Shown: positions 25,855 through 35,114, numbered from the stretch's first letter. The stretch: 64,000 nt of DNA from Pseudomonas iranensis (GCF_014268585.2 NZ_CP077092.1:5431501-5495500); one strand, 5' to 3'. Program-made: numbers and translations. The notes: generated from the letters alone by a model not told the origin.

Positions 25855-26427
25855 TTATTTCTTCAGTTCGAGCAGGCTGTCGATGTTGTCCATCATCTGG
25901 CTCTTTTGCTGGATCGGCGCGAGCTTGAAAAACATCTGCTGCAGCATCTCGATCATCTGCAGGTATTCCATCTTGCCCACGGCGGCCATGTCGTTTTTCG
26001 CGCGACTGCCAGGGGCGCAGGCAAACTTCAGCGCTTGCTGGACCCAGAACTCTTTCGGGGTCTGCCATTGGTTGGCAACTTTAAGATGACGCATGGTGTA
26101 GGCGAGACGCTCGATGGACTGGCCATTGATGAAACGCACCTTGCCCGTAGAGCATTGGGCTTCGAGGTTGTAGACGTCGATCATCGGTTTGCCGGGTTCT
26201 TCATACACCAGCGTCACCGCGACCATGGTCGCGCCTTTGGTTTTCTGCGAAGGCACCACCGACGTCGCATCGGCGACGTACATGATGTTTTTCTGGGGCA
26301 CGCCGTTGCCGTAGATAATCCACCAGTCGCCAATCGGATTGGGCTCTTCGGCCATGGCCGAACTGGAGGCGGCCAATAGCGCAGCCGACAAGAAGATCAA
26401 CTTCTTGAGCTTGAAGAAAGAGGTCAT
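25855..26427 (-). CDS. exported protein of unknown function
   Basis: 190 residues with a signal peptide (LIFLSAALLAASSSAMAEEP; cleavage AMA-E likely). The mature protein starts with PIGDWWIIYGNGVPQKNIMY, has two cysteines, and ends in a helical stretch (MEYLQMIEMLQQMFFKLAPI). I do not recognise the family. It is followed after 13 bases by the lipoprotein gene, suggesting joint expression and perhaps a shared envelope role. Confidence 0.65.
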   Translation of the reverse strand: MTSFFKLKKLIFLSAALLAASSSAMAEEPNPIGDWWIIYGNGVPQKNIMYVADATSVVPSQKTKGATMVAVTLVYEEPGKPMIDVYNLEAQCSTGKVRFINGQSIERLAYTMRHLKVANQWQTPKEFWVQQALKFACAPGSRAKNDMAAVGKMEYLQMIEMLQQMFFKLAPIQQKSQMMDNIDSLLELKK

Positions 26428-26556
26428 GGGCAGTTCCGTTCCTTGGGCGCAAGTTGCCAGGCAACAAGGCTGTTATTGTTCAGGCGGCGATTTTGCGAGC
26501 CGGAACAACCAAGGGCAATTAGCACGGATGGGCTAATGGCGCGCAGCCATTGCGGG

Positions 26557-29076
26557 TCAGGTGCCGCGTGGTTTCGCCCGAGCCGTGGCTTCGGCGACCA
26601 AGGGATCGTCCGGCCAATAGTGCTTCGGATAGCGCCCCTTGAGATCCTTCTTCACCTCGGCATAGGTGCTGCGCCAGAAGTTGGCCAGGTCCTGCGTGAC
26701 CTGCACCGGCCGCCGCGCCGGCGACAGCAGGTGCAGCTTGACCACTTGCCGGCCGCCGGCGATTCGTGGCGTATCGGCCAGACCAAACAGCTCTTGCAAA
26801 CGCACCGCGAGAATCGGTGGATGTTCGCTGTAATCCAGACGAATCGATGAACCCGACGGCACGCTCAAATGATGCGGCGCCAGTTCGTCGAGTTTCTGTG
26901 GCAGCGGCCACGGCAGCAGATTACGCACGATGCTCGACAGGTCGAGGTTGGCGAAATGGCTGAGCCGCGAGACCTTGCCCAGATACGGCATCAGCCAGTC
27001 TTCCAGGGTATTCAACAATGCCGCATCGCTGACATCCGGCCATTGGCTGTCGTCCTGAGTGTTCAGATCGAGCTGACGCAACAGCGCCACCCGCGCCTGC
27101 CACTGGCGCAGTTCCGGGGTCCACGGCAACAACTCAAGACCCTTGCGCCGCACCAGATTGACCAGCGCCTGACTGCGCGCGTTTTCATCCAGACCGGTCA
27201 ACGGTTCGCGGCTCAGAATCAGCTCGCCGACCTTGCGCTGGCGCTCGGCACGCAGCACGCCTTCGCGTTCATCCCAATCGAGTTGATCGACGCTGCGCAC
27301 TTGCTCGGCGAGCACCGAATCGAACAGCGCCGGATCGAAATCCGCCGCCAGATAGATGCGCTCTTCGCGCTGGCCCTGACGGCTGCCGAGGTCGGCGATG
27401 ACAATCCACTCATGCTTCATCAAGCTGTCGGCCTCAGCGAACAGCGCGGCGCGACCGTTGGCCAACCGGTATTCGGCGCCACCGGCCCGCCGTTGCTGGG
27501 CGACGCGATCCGGGTAGGCCAGCGCCAATAGCGCGCCGAGCCAGCGCGGATGCTCGGGATCGTTGACCGGCTCGCTCGGCTTGCCGCGCAAGTAGCCGCG
27601 ATACTGTCGGGCTAATTGCCGGGCGCGTTGCACCCCGCCTTGCGCCCCACGACCGGCGCGCTCTTCGCCGGAAAGCAGCACCAGCCTGCTGTGCAGATCC
27701 GCGCCAGCGCCGCGCAGGATATCGCGCTCGCCGAGCAGCGCCGCCACATCGCAGGCCATCGCCGCCAGCCCCAGCGCCTGACCGCGCAACAGCAAATGCG
27801 CAATGCGCGGATGCGCCGGCAGTTCAGCCATGGCCTGGCCGTGGGCCGTCAGCGTGTCACCGTGCAAGGCGCCGAGCCGTTGTAGAAGATCCTGCGCTTG
27901 CGCATACGCGGCGGCCGGGGGCACATCCAGCCAGACCAGTTCGCCCGGGGTCACGCCCCAGCGCCCCAGTTGCAAAGCGAGGCTGGCCAGATCCGCCGAG
28001 AGAATTTCCGCGCTGCCATAAGCCGCCAGTTGTTCGTGCTGATCCTGCGACCACAGGCGATAACACACGCCCGGCTCCAATCGCCCGGCGCGGCCGGCAC
28101 GCTGGGTGGCGCTGGCCTTGGAGATGCGTTGGGTGTCGAGGCGGGTCATGCCGCTGCCCGGATCGAAACGCGGCACCCGCGCCAGCCCGGCATCGATGAC
28201 CACGCGCACGCCGTTGATGGTCAGGCTGGTCTCGGCAATGTTGGTTGCCAGCACTACTTTGCGCTGACCGGGCGGCGCCGGGTCGATTGCCGCGCGTTGC
28301 GCATTGAGGTCGAGTTCGCCGTGCAACGGGCACAGCAGAACGTCTTTGCGCTCACCGATGGCGTCGGCCAATTGCTGGTGCACGCGACGGATCTCCGCCT
28401 GTCCCGGCAGGAAGACCAACAGGCTGCCGGTCTCGTCGTGCAGCGCTTCGAGCACGGTTTGGGTAACGCGCTGGTCGATGTATTCGCCTGGCTGAAATGG
28501 CCGGCCCCAGCGCATCGTCACCGGGTACATGCGCCCTTTGCTGCGCAGAATCGGCGCGTCATCGAGCAAGCCGGCCAGACGCTCGCCTTCGAGGGTCGCC
28601 GACATCAGCAGAATCTTCAGCGGCTGTTCAGCGCGAAACAGCTCACGACCGTTCAGACTGAGCGCAAGCGCCAGATCGGCGTCGAGACTGCGTTCATGAA
28701 ATTCGTCGAAGATCAGCAGGCCCACGCCTTCCAGCGCCGGGTCATCCTGCAAGCGACGAGTGAGAATGCCTTCGGTGACCACCTCGATACGCGTCTTCGG
28801 GCCGACCTTGCTGTCGAGGCGGATGCGATAGCCGACGGTTTCACCGACCTGCTCGCCGAGCTCGCTGGCCAAACGCTCCGCCGCCGCCCGCGCAGCCAGA
28901 CGCCGGGGTTCGAGCATGACGATGGTCTGCCCGGCCAGCCAGGCTTCGTTGAGCAAGGCCAAGGGCACGCGGGTGGTTTTACCGGCGCCGGGCGGTGCTT
29001 CGAGCACGGCTTCGTGGCGTGACGCGAGGGCTTCACGCAGGGCGGGTAAAACATCGTCGATCGGCAAAGAAATCAT
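26557..29076 (-). CDS. hrpB: ATP-dependent helicase HrpB
   Basis: 839 residues, the usual HrpB length, starting MISLPIDDVLPALREAL. Walker A GAGKTT is at 30-35 in LEAPPGAGKTTRVP. The DEAH box is DEFHERS (124-130), as in HrpB. NIAETSLTINGVRVVIDAGLARVPRFDP and QRAGRAGRLEPGVCYRLW are the second RecA domain; helicase-associated and HrpB C-terminal domains follow, ending with KKDLKGRYPKHYWPDDP. This DEAH/RHA-type helicase is widespread and non-essential; its RNA substrate is not fixed. It stands alone on the minus strand. Confidence 0.93.
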   Translation of the reverse strand: MISLPIDDVLPALREALASRHEAVLEAPPGAGKTTRVPLALLNEAWLAGQTIVMLEPRRLAARAAAERLASELGEQVGETVGYRIRLDSKVGPKTRIEVVTEGILTRRLQDDPALEGVGLLIFDEFHERSLDADLALALSLNGRELFRAEQPLKILLMSATLEGERLAGLLDDAPILRSKGRMYPVTMRWGRPFQPGEYIDQRVTQTVLEALHDETGSLLVFLPGQAEIRRVHQQLADAIGERKDVLLCPLHGELDLNAQRAAIDPAPPGQRKVVLATNIAETSLTINGVRVVIDAGLARVPRFDPGSGMTRLDTQRISKASATQRAGRAGRLEPGVCYRLWSQDQHEQLAAYGSAEILSADLASLALQLGRWGVTPGELVWLDVPPAAAYAQAQDLLQRLGALHGDTLTAHGQAMAELPAHPRIAHLLLRGQALGLAAMACDVAALLGERDILRGAGADLHSRLVLLSGEERAGRGAQGGVQRARQLARQYRGYLRGKPSEPVNDPEHPRWLGALLALAYPDRVAQQRRAGGAEYRLANGRAALFAEADSLMKHEWIVIADLGSRQGQREERIYLAADFDPALFDSVLAEQVRSVDQLDWDEREGVLRAERQRKVGELILSREPLTGLDENARSQALVNLVRRKGLELLPWTPELRQWQARVALLRQLDLNTQDDSQWPDVSDAALLNTLEDWLMPYLGKVSRLSHFANLDLSSIVRNLLPWPLPQKLDELAPHHLSVPSGSSIRLDYSEHPPILAVRLQELFGLADTPRIAGGRQVVKLHLLSPARRPVQVTQDLANFWRSTYAEVKKDLKGRYPKHYWPDDPLVAEATARAKPRGT

Positions 29077-29186
29077 GCTGGCTCCCAAACAGATCGACGA
29101 GTATAACGGCGAACTGCTAGCGGTTCGTCAGGGTCTTAACTTCACTCGACGAAGCTTCGTTCTTAGATGAATCAGGAGATTTTCTC

Positions 29187-29621
29187 ATGCGCTTACCTTT
29201 TCGCCTGATCGGCGGTGTTCTGGTCGCCACCCTGCTCACGCAGATCACTGCGTGCGGTTCGATTTTCTACCCGGACCGCCGTGGCCAGATCGACGGCAAG
29301 ATCGACCCGGCGATTGCCGTGCTCGATGCCGTCGGCCTGCTGTTCTACATCATTCCCGGGCTGATCGCGTTTGCCGTCGACTTCGCCACCGGGGCGATCT
29401 ATTTCGAACCGGGCCACACCGCACAGATCGATCCGGCCAAGCTCAAGCAAGCCATCGGCCCGGATGGACAGGTCGACAATCACAAGTTGCAGGCAATTCT
29501 CGAGAGCGAACTGGGCCGAGCTGCCGTTGAAATAAATAAGGCGCTGGATGATCCGCGCCTGATCCAGCACAAGGGCAGCACTCAGCAACTGGCGATGTTC
29601 GGCCTGCAACCCGCTGCTTGA
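29187..29621 (+). CDS. predicted lipoprotein of unknown function
   Basis: 144 residues. A signal peptide ends in a lipobox-like ITAC (residue 23 Cys), so it is probably lipidated. The next part has a hydrophobic segment (AIAVLDAVGLLFYIIPGLIAFAVDFATGAIYF) that could embed in or cross the membrane. The C-terminal half is soluble and mixed alpha-beta (PAKLKQAIGPDGQVDNHKLQ). No family is recognised. It precedes the cation efflux gene by 13 bases on the same strand. Confidence 0.7.
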   Translation: MRLPFRLIGGVLVATLLTQITACGSIFYPDRRGQIDGKIDPAIAVLDAVGLLFYIIPGLIAFAVDFATGAIYFEPGHTAQIDPAKLKQAIGPDGQVDNHKLQAILESELGRAAVEINKALDDPRLIQHKGSTQQLAMFGLQPAA

Positions 29622-29634
29622 ATAAGGACGTTCA

Positions 29635-30543
29635 ATGACCTCCAGCCCCGAACACGCACGCCTGCTGCGGCTGGCGACCCGCGCCTCGGTGGCGGTCGCG
29701 TGCACGCTGATCGTCGCCAAGGCGATTGCCTGGTGGCTCAGCGGATCGGTGAGCATGCTCGCCGGCCTCACCGACTCGGCGCTGGATGGCGTGACGTCGA
29801 TGCTCAATCTGCTGGCGGTGCATTACGCCTTGCGCCCGGCGGATGACGATCACCGTTATGGCCACGGCAAAGCCGAATCGCTGGCGGGCATGGCGCAGGC
29901 GTTGTTCATCGGTGGCAGCGCGGTGCTGATCGCGTTTCAGGCCTACCAACGCTTGCAGACGCCGGAACCGCTTGGCGCGCCGTGGTTGAGCATTGGTGTG
30001 ATCGTGTTTTCCCTGCTGCTGACGGCCGCACTGCTGATGTTGCAGCATCGGGTGATCAAGCAGACCGGCTCCAACGCCGTACGCGCCGACTCACTGCATT
30101 ACCGTTCGGACCTGCTGCTCAACGGCAGCATCCTCATCGCGCTGGTGTTGGCCGGGATGGGTTTTGCGCAACTGGACGCGTGGTTCGGCCTGGGCATCGC
30201 CGCGTACATCTTCTGGAGCGCGATCCAGATCGCCCGGGAAAGTTTTTCGGTGCTGATGGACGAGGAACTGCCGACCGATGTCAGCCAGCACATGCTCGAA
30301 CTGGCGTGCAGCGTGCCGGGGGTGCTCGGTGCACATGACCTGCGCACGCGGATCTCCGGCAACCACTGGTTCGTGCAATTGCACCTGGAACTGCCGGGCG
30401 AACTGACCCTGTCAGTCGCCCATGGCATCAGCGATCAAGCAGCGGCGGCAATACACAAGGCTTATCCCAGAGCCGAGGTACTGGTCCACGCCGATCCTGT
30501 AAAAGCAGCCACAAGCGACAAGCCTCTAGCTTCAAGCTTGTAG
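29635..30543 (+). CDS. cation diffusion facilitator (FieF/YiiP-like)
   Basis: 302 residues with six membrane helices and a cytosolic C-terminal domain. The metal site used for Zn/Fe antiport is complete: D47 and D51 in LTDSALDGV (helix 2) and H155 and D159 in LHYRSDLLLN (helix 5). The cytosolic part has the usual PGVLGAHDLRTRISG and a histidine-containing strand. It exports divalent cations such as Zn2+ or Fe2+. The last ten or so residues (KAATSDKPLASSL) are encoded by the start of the period-7 repeat at 30528, so this tail is not family sequence. Confidence 0.9.
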   Translation: MTSSPEHARLLRLATRASVAVACTLIVAKAIAWWLSGSVSMLAGLTDSALDGVTSMLNLLAVHYALRPADDDHRYGHGKAESLAGMAQALFIGGSAVLIAFQAYQRLQTPEPLGAPWLSIGVIVFSLLLTAALLMLQHRVIKQTGSNAVRADSLHYRSDLLLNGSILIALVLAGMGFAQLDAWFGLGIAAYIFWSAIQIARESFSVLMDEELPTDVSQHMLELACSVPGVLGAHDLRTRISGNHWFVQLHLELPGELTLSVAHGISDQAAAAIHKAYPRAEVLVHADPVKAATSDKPLASSL

Positions 30544-30575
30544 CTTGCAGCTTGCAGCTTGCAGCTTGTAGCTGC
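30528..30575. repeat. period-7 tandem repeat, AGCTTGC units
   Basis: Units TAGCTTG, CAGCTTG, CAGCTTG, CAGCTTG and TAGCTGC run from 30541 to 30575, preceded by CAAGCTTG-type sequence. The stop codon of the cation efflux gene is the first TAG of the array, and the stop of the converging gene lies only two bases beyond the array. It is a simple-sequence element of the kind found scattered in Pseudomonas. Confidence 0.85.
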
Positions 30576-30577
30576 CC

Positions 30578-31513
30578 CTATCTGACCTGATAACCGCGAC
30601 TGCTCAGGCAGTTGCCCTGCGCCTGGCGATAGGCCTGAACCACCTCGGGCGCGGGTTGATAAGTCGCGGTGCGCGGGTCGAAACCGCTTTGCTGCACAGC
30701 GTACTGAGAGCACTGGTAACCGTCCTGCTGCACCTGCTGCGGTGACTGGCCGTTGGCCGGGTAGGCTTCGACGTCATAGCCCTGAGCTTGCGGTTGCGGC
30801 GGTTGCTGCAGCGGCGGCTCGACCACCACGTAATCCTGCGTCGCCTCTTGAAAGGCGTAATACGAGCCGGCGGCGAGGAACAGCAGCGAGCCGCCGATCC
30901 ACACTTCACGGGCGAAATCCGGCAAATACTGGATGCGGATCCCGCGCGGTGGTTGCACGACGATGTAGCGCGGGCCTTGCGGGCGATACCAGTAGCCGCC
31001 GGAATAGAAGTAATCCTGACCGCGATACGGCACACGGTAATCACGATCCGGGAAGCGGTCGATCACATGCCCCGGACGATACTGCGGGCCAGGACCCCAG
31101 CCATTGCCATGACCGTTCGGCCGTCCCGGCCAGCGGTTGTCATCGGGACGCGGCCGCGTCTGCCATTGCTGATTGTGGTAACCGTTCTGCGGGCGCTCGT
31201 CGCGGTAGTAACCCTGACGCGGCTCCTGAGTCTGGTGGACGGCGTCGGGTCGCGGCTGGATCGGCAGGTTGTTGCCCGGCTGGCGAGGCGGTTCTGGACG
31301 ATCATCGGCACGGTTGCGGTTCTGCCATTGACCGTCATTGTTGTGCGGCTGGCCGTTGTGCTCGAACTGACGGGTGTTGTCGCCACGGATGATCCCGTCG
31401 TTCTGCGGCCCGTTGCCCGGCCCGCGATTCTGCGGCTCATCGGCCAGCGCTTGCGCACTGACACCCACACAGAGCAAACCAACACCGGCCAGACGCCAGA
31501 TGCGCGAATTCAT
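30578..31513 (-). CDS. exported low-complexity protein (DUF6515-like)
   Basis: 311 residues. A signal peptide (WRLAGVGLLCVGVSAQALAD) starts it; the start MNSRIW has a good GAGG site. Residues 25-150 are Asn/Gln/Pro/Arg/Gly-rich (NRGPGNGPQNDG, PQNGYHNQQWQTRPRPDD), likely disordered. A middle block (YFYSGGYWYRPQGPRYIVVQPPRGI) is Tyr/Pro-rich and is followed by one hydrophobic segment (VWIGGSLLFLAAGSYYAF). A Cys-containing C-terminal domain follows (GYQCSQYAVQQSGFDP). It resembles the DUF6515 family seen in Pseudomonas; the function is unknown. Confidence 0.7.
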   Translation of the reverse strand: MNSRIWRLAGVGLLCVGVSAQALADEPQNRGPGNGPQNDGIIRGDNTRQFEHNGQPHNNDGQWQNRNRADDRPEPPRQPGNNLPIQPRPDAVHQTQEPRQGYYRDERPQNGYHNQQWQTRPRPDDNRWPGRPNGHGNGWGPGPQYRPGHVIDRFPDRDYRVPYRGQDYFYSGGYWYRPQGPRYIVVQPPRGIRIQYLPDFAREVWIGGSLLFLAAGSYYAFQEATQDYVVVEPPLQQPPQPQAQGYDVEAYPANGQSPQQVQQDGYQCSQYAVQQSGFDPRTATYQPAPEVVQAYRQAQGNCLSSRGYQVR

Positions 31514-31964
31514 GCTTTTCCTCACTGCGGGAGCCTGTCGTTGGCAGGGCTTGTTGCTGAGACTCGAAACAGCCCCACCGGGTTCTCCAACAGGTTATCA
31601 GTCGCACGACTTATTTATTGAGGCGCCAAGATGAAATCGCAGGCAAGAAAAAAGGGAGACCCGTCGGCCTCCCTTCTGGAGATACTTCGTCCTGGCTCGA
31701 CGCTTTTGACGTCGGCTCACCTCACGCCGTCTTCTGGACAGTGTGCAGCTCGGGGGCCGGCACATCCCCGGTGGGGGTGGCGGCCGCGGCGGGCCTGATT
31801 GGGCGGGCCGCGTGGACTGTGTTACCGAGCAGTGATTCTGGTGATAAGAATAGGCCTGAAGCCGCGACAGAGGATTGCGAAAATTGCTCAATTAAACACT
31901 GCTTGCGCAATTTTTAACCCTGGATAGATAATCCGCCGCAATAGTTACGACCAAGGACAGATTG
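31514..31964. other. intergenic region with orphan minus-strand terminator
   Basis: 451 bases between the divergent DUF6515-like and lrp genes. It has a strong minus-strand terminator at 31648-31675 with no annotated gene ending there. Upstream of it on the minus strand is a frame of 62 codons (31722-31910) whose second half is G/C-rich in third positions but whose only start is TTG. A short transcript (small RNA or short peptide gene) is likely; see the findings. Confidence 0.55.
31648..31675 (-). terminator. rho-independent terminator, minus strand
   Basis: Read on the minus strand: GGGAGGCC, loop GACG, GGTCTCCC, then six T. The stem is eight pairs with one G-T wobble. On the plus strand there is no T run, so it serves a minus-strand transcript starting between here and lrp. 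Confidence 0.85.
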
Positions 31965-32444
31965 ATGAGCAAACTCGACCGGTACGACCTGAGTATTTTG
32001 GCGGAATTGCAGCGCGACGCCCGTATCTCCAACCAGGAACTGGCCGAACGCATCGGTCTGTCGCCCTCGCCTTGCTCGCGCCGGGTCAAGCAACTGGAAG
32101 ACGATGGCTATATCTCGCGCCAGGTGGCGCTGCTCGATCGCAAGATGCTCGGCTTGAGCCTGACCGCGTACGTGCTGATCGGCATGGACCGGCACACGCC
32201 GGAACGCTTCGAGAATTTCGAAGCGGCAATCCGCACATTGCCGCAAGTGCTGGAGTGCAGTCTGGTGACCGGAGTGGATGCTGACTACCAGTTGAAAGTG
32301 GTGGTGCCGGATATGGATCACTACCAGAAATTGCTGCTGGGGCATCTGACCCGGATTGAAGGGGTTACGAGTGTGCGGTCGAGTTTTGTGCTGAATCAGG
32401 TGCTCAATAGCACCGAACTGCCGCTGACTCATTTGCGTAGCTGA
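31965..32444 (+). CDS. Lrp/AsnC family regulator
   Basis: 159 residues from MSKLDRYDLSILAELQRDAR, preceded by AAGGA seven bases before. The helix-turn-helix is at about 20-45 (SNQELAERIGLSPSPCSRRVKQLEDDGYI). The RAM (AsnC ligand) domain follows, with LSLTAYVLIGMDRH, VLECSLVTGVDADYQLKVVV and the GVTSVRSSFVLNQV end. It binds DNA as a dimer or octamer and probably senses an amino acid. Nearby, the orphan minus-strand transcription unit is the only divergent target candidate. Confidence 0.9.
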   Translation: MSKLDRYDLSILAELQRDARISNQELAERIGLSPSPCSRRVKQLEDDGYISRQVALLDRKMLGLSLTAYVLIGMDRHTPERFENFEAAIRTLPQVLECSLVTGVDADYQLKVVVPDMDHYQKLLLGHLTRIEGVTSVRSSFVLNQVLNSTELPLTHLRS

Positions 32445-32452
32445 GCAAAAGC

Positions 32453-32640
32453 CCCTCATCGGAACGCCGCCCGCCCAGCCCTCTCCCGGAGGGAGAGGGA
32501 GCCGACCGAGAGAAGCTCTAGAAGTACGCCGACCTGAAAGTTCTGTTGTGAATCCATAATCGACTCGATATTCAGGTCGATGTAAGACGCCAGACACCTC
32601 GGTCAGTCCCCTCTCCCTCCGGGAGAGGGTTAGGGTGAGG
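32453..32640. repeat. large inverted repeat, CCCTCTCCC family
   Basis: The left arm is CCCTCTCCCGGAGGGAGAGG and the right arm is CCCCTCTCCCTCCGGGAGAG followed by GGTTAGGGTGAGG. The spacer is AT-richer. It has the same architecture as 18426 and 58089 and fills the lrp-DUF2788 gap. Confidence 0.85.
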
Positions 32641-32738
32641 GCAACAATTGCGGATCAGACCCAGATCAATGCCACCCCACCGACCATGGCGTATACTCGC
32701 CGCCGCCCTTTCAGCCCTGTCCGCGCCGGAGATCGCCA

Positions 32739-32948
32739 ATGGATCCAGCACTGTTCGAAGAGTGGATGATGACCGGTCTGGTCAGCATCCTGATCATTTT
32801 CATGGGTTTCATCGTCTGGGATCTCGCAAAGAAGTCCAAGGCCGGGCGGTTCGGCTCGTTCATTCTGTTTTTCGTGCTGGGCCTGGGCGTGGCCGCGTTC
32901 ATCATCAAGAGTGTGGTGATCGGCCTGATCGAATCCGGCGCCTTATAA
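32739..32948 (+). CDS. DUF2788 small membrane protein
   Basis: 69 residues with two hydrophobic helices, [18 protein letters not shown] and [19 protein letters not shown], separated by the basic loop KKSKAGR. This matches the DUF2788 family of short inner-membrane proteins found in Pseudomonas. The function is unknown. Its stop overlaps the converging rluE stop by six bases. Confidence 0.85.
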   Translation: MDPALFEEWMMTGLVSILIIFMGFIVWDLAKKSKAGRFGSFILFFVLGLGVAAFIIKSVVIGLIESGAL

Positions 32949-33578
32949 GCGCGCCGGCACTTCCCGCCACTGGCCCTGATCCAGCCCTTCAATCGTCCAG
33001 TCGCCAATCCTTACCCGCACCAGACGCAAAGTCGGCAGCCCGACCGCCGCCGTCATGCGCCGCACCTGACGGTTGCGCCCTTCGCGAATCACCAGTTCCA
33101 CCCATGAAGTCGGTATGGTCGCGCGAAAGCGTACCGGCGGATTGCGCGGCCATAACTGCGGCTCAGCCAGTTGCCGCGCTTCGGCGGGCAGGGTCATGCC
33201 GTCATTCAACTCGACGCCATCGCGCAGGCGCTGCAACTGCTCGGCCGTCGGCTCGCCCTCCACCTGCACCCAATAGGTCTTCGCCAGTTTGTGTTTCGGA
33301 TCGGCGATGCGCGCCTGCAACTGGCCGTCGTTGGTCAGCAGCAGCAAACCTTCGCTGTCGCGATCCAGACGTCCGGCCGGGTAAATTCCTGGCACATCGA
33401 TGTAATCCTTGAGTGTCGCCCGCCCTTCACCGTCGCTGAATTGCGTCAGCACATCGAAGGGTTTGTTGAACAGGATCAGTTTCGGCTCGGCCGGTGGTGC
33501 CTTGGCAACACGGCGCGGGGCAGAAGACTGAGGCTTCATGCCGGGACGGCGGGAAGGTGGACGCGGGGGACGGGACAT
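32943..33578 (-). CDS. rluE: 23S rRNA pseudouridine(2457) synthase
   Basis: 211 residues of the RsuA/RluE group. The catalytic aspartate lies in [21 protein letters not shown], and the flanking [16 protein letters not shown] and [25 protein letters not shown] are family marks. No S4 domain is present, which fits RluE. The N-terminus (about 35 residues, [21 protein letters not shown]) is basic and probably disordered. It isomerises a uridine in the peptidyl-transferase region of 23S rRNA. The 3' end overlaps DUF2788. Confidence 0.9.
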   Translation of the reverse strand: MSRPPRPPSRRPGMKPQSSAPRRVAKAPPAEPKLILFNKPFDVLTQFSDGEGRATLKDYIDVPGIYPAGRLDRDSEGLLLLTNDGQLQARIADPKHKLAKTYWVQVEGEPTAEQLQRLRDGVELNDGMTLPAEARQLAEPQLWPRNPPVRFRATIPTSWVELVIREGRNRQVRRMTAAVGLPTLRLVRVRIGDWTIEGLDQGQWREVPARL

Positions 33579-33650
33579 AAGAGACAGAACATTTAGCGAT
33601 CAGGGCAGACAATGCTAGTGCCCCGACCGCCAAATGACCACGACTAACCG

Positions 33651-35114
33651 TTAACGGAACGGCGGCTCGTCAAAGCTGCGCAGTTTGCGCGAGTGCAGCG
33701 AGTTGAGTTCGGTGCGCAGCAGATCCACCGCTTCGATGCCGATTTTCAAATGCTGGCTGACCGCGCGCTCATAGAAGGCGTTGGCCGAGCCCGGCAGTTT
33801 GATTTCGCTGTGCAGCGGCTTGTCCGAAACGCAGAGCAACGTGCCGTAAGGCACACGCAGGCGATAACCTTGCGCTGCAATCGTGCCGCTTTCCATGTCC
33901 ACCGCCACCGCGCGGGACAAGTTGATGAGTGGCCGTTCCTGAGCCCAACGCAGTTCCCAGTTACGGTCGTCATAGGTCAGAACCGTGCCGGTGCGCAGGC
34001 GTTTCTTCAGGTCGTCGCCCTTCTCGCCGGTGACATTCGCCGCTGCCTGTTGCAGCGCCAGTTGCACTTCGGCCAGTGCCGGGATGGGAATATTCGGCGG
34101 CACCACACGATCAAGAATGCCGTCGCGGCGCATGTAGGCGTGGGCCAGCACGTAATCGCCGATGGTCTGCGACTGACGCAGGCCGCCGCAGTGGCCGATC
34201 ATCAGCCAGCAATGCGGGCGCAGCACGGCCAGGTGATCGGTGATGTTCTTGGCGTTGGACGGGCCGACACCGATGTTGACCAGCGTCACGCCGTGGCCAT
34301 CGCTGGCGATCAGGTGATAGGCCGGCATCTGGTAACGGTGCCAGACCACACCGGCGGCAATCGCCGAGGCTTCGCCGTGGTCCATGCTCTTCTCGATGAT
34401 CACGTTGCCCGGCAGGACCATGCGCACGAAACGCGGGTCGCGGCGCAACTGCTCCAGACCATGAACGATGAACTGATCGACGTAGCGGTGATAGTTGGTC
34501 AGCAGAATCCACGGCTGCACATGGCGCCAGTCACTGCCGGTGTAATGCACCAGACGGCGCAGCGAGAAATCCACGCGCGCGGCGTCGAACAGCGCCAGTG
34601 GCAGCGGATCGGTGTTTTCCCAGTCGTAGAGGCCGTCGGCAATGCCATCGGTGGCGGCGGACAGGTCGGTACTCGGGAACACCCGCGCCAGCACCGCCGC
34701 AGTGACGCCGGAACCGGCCAGTTCATCGCCCTGCTCGACCACATACGGATACGGAATGTTCTGCTGACTGACGCCGACTTCGACGGTCACGGTGAAGTCG
34801 TGCATCAACGGCGTCAGTTGTTCGAGCAGGTATTTGCGAAACGCCGCCGGGTGGGTGACGGTGACGCTGTAAGTGCCCGGCAACTGCACCTTGGCGTAAG
34901 CGCGGGTGGTCTGCGGCACTTCGCCCTGGCAGTGGTAGGTCAGACGCAGTTCGGGATAACGAAACAGAGCACGCTGTTCGGCGTCGGGCTCGACGCGGTC
35001 CTTGAGGTAACGCTTGAGAGCAGAATTCAGCGCAGTGGTGGCCCGCTCATGCAGCTCGGCCAGACGATCCACGGCTTGTTCAGCGGTTTGAACGACAATA
35101 AACGCTTCGGTCAC
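33651..35114 (-). CDS. amn: AMP nucleosidase
   Basis: 487 residues from a GTG start (VTEAFIVVQTAEQAVDRLAEL) with AGGAAG eight bases before. It splits AMP into adenine and ribose 5-phosphate. The N-terminal domain (about 1-165) precedes the phosphorylase-like domain with SDGHGVTLVNIGVGPSNAKN, LMIGHCGGLR and the AVDMESGTIAAQGYR stretch that binds the ribose and activates the glycosidic bond. The length agrees with the family. Longer frames upstream run into a REP element and are not real. Confidence 0.95.
   Translation of the reverse strand: MTEAFIVVQTAEQAVDRLAELHERATTALNSALKRYLKDRVEPDAEQRALFRYPELRLTYHCQGEVPQTTRAYAKVQLPGTYSVTVTHPAAFRKYLLEQLTPLMHDFTVTVEVGVSQQNIPYPYVVEQGDELAGSGVTAAVLARVFPSTDLSAATDGIADGLYDWENTDPLPLALFDAARVDFSLRRLVHYTGSDWRHVQPWILLTNYHRYVDQFIVHGLEQLRRDPRFVRMVLPGNVIIEKSMDHGEASAIAAGVVWHRYQMPAYHLIASDGHGVTLVNIGVGPSNAKNITDHLAVLRPHCWLMIGHCGGLRQSQTIGDYVLAHAYMRRDGILDRVVPPNIPIPALAEVQLALQQAAANVTGEKGDDLKKRLRTGTVLTYDDRNWELRWAQERPLINLSRAVAVDMESGTIAAQGYRLRVPYGTLLCVSDKPLHSEIKLPGSANAFYERAVSQHLKIGIEAVDLLRTELNSLHSRKLRSFDEPPFR

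Noticed and set aside
31598..31891. 97-codon minus-strand frame rich in Pro and Arg
   Set aside because: It reads straight through the strong terminator at 31648-31675 and beyond; a gene there would end before it.
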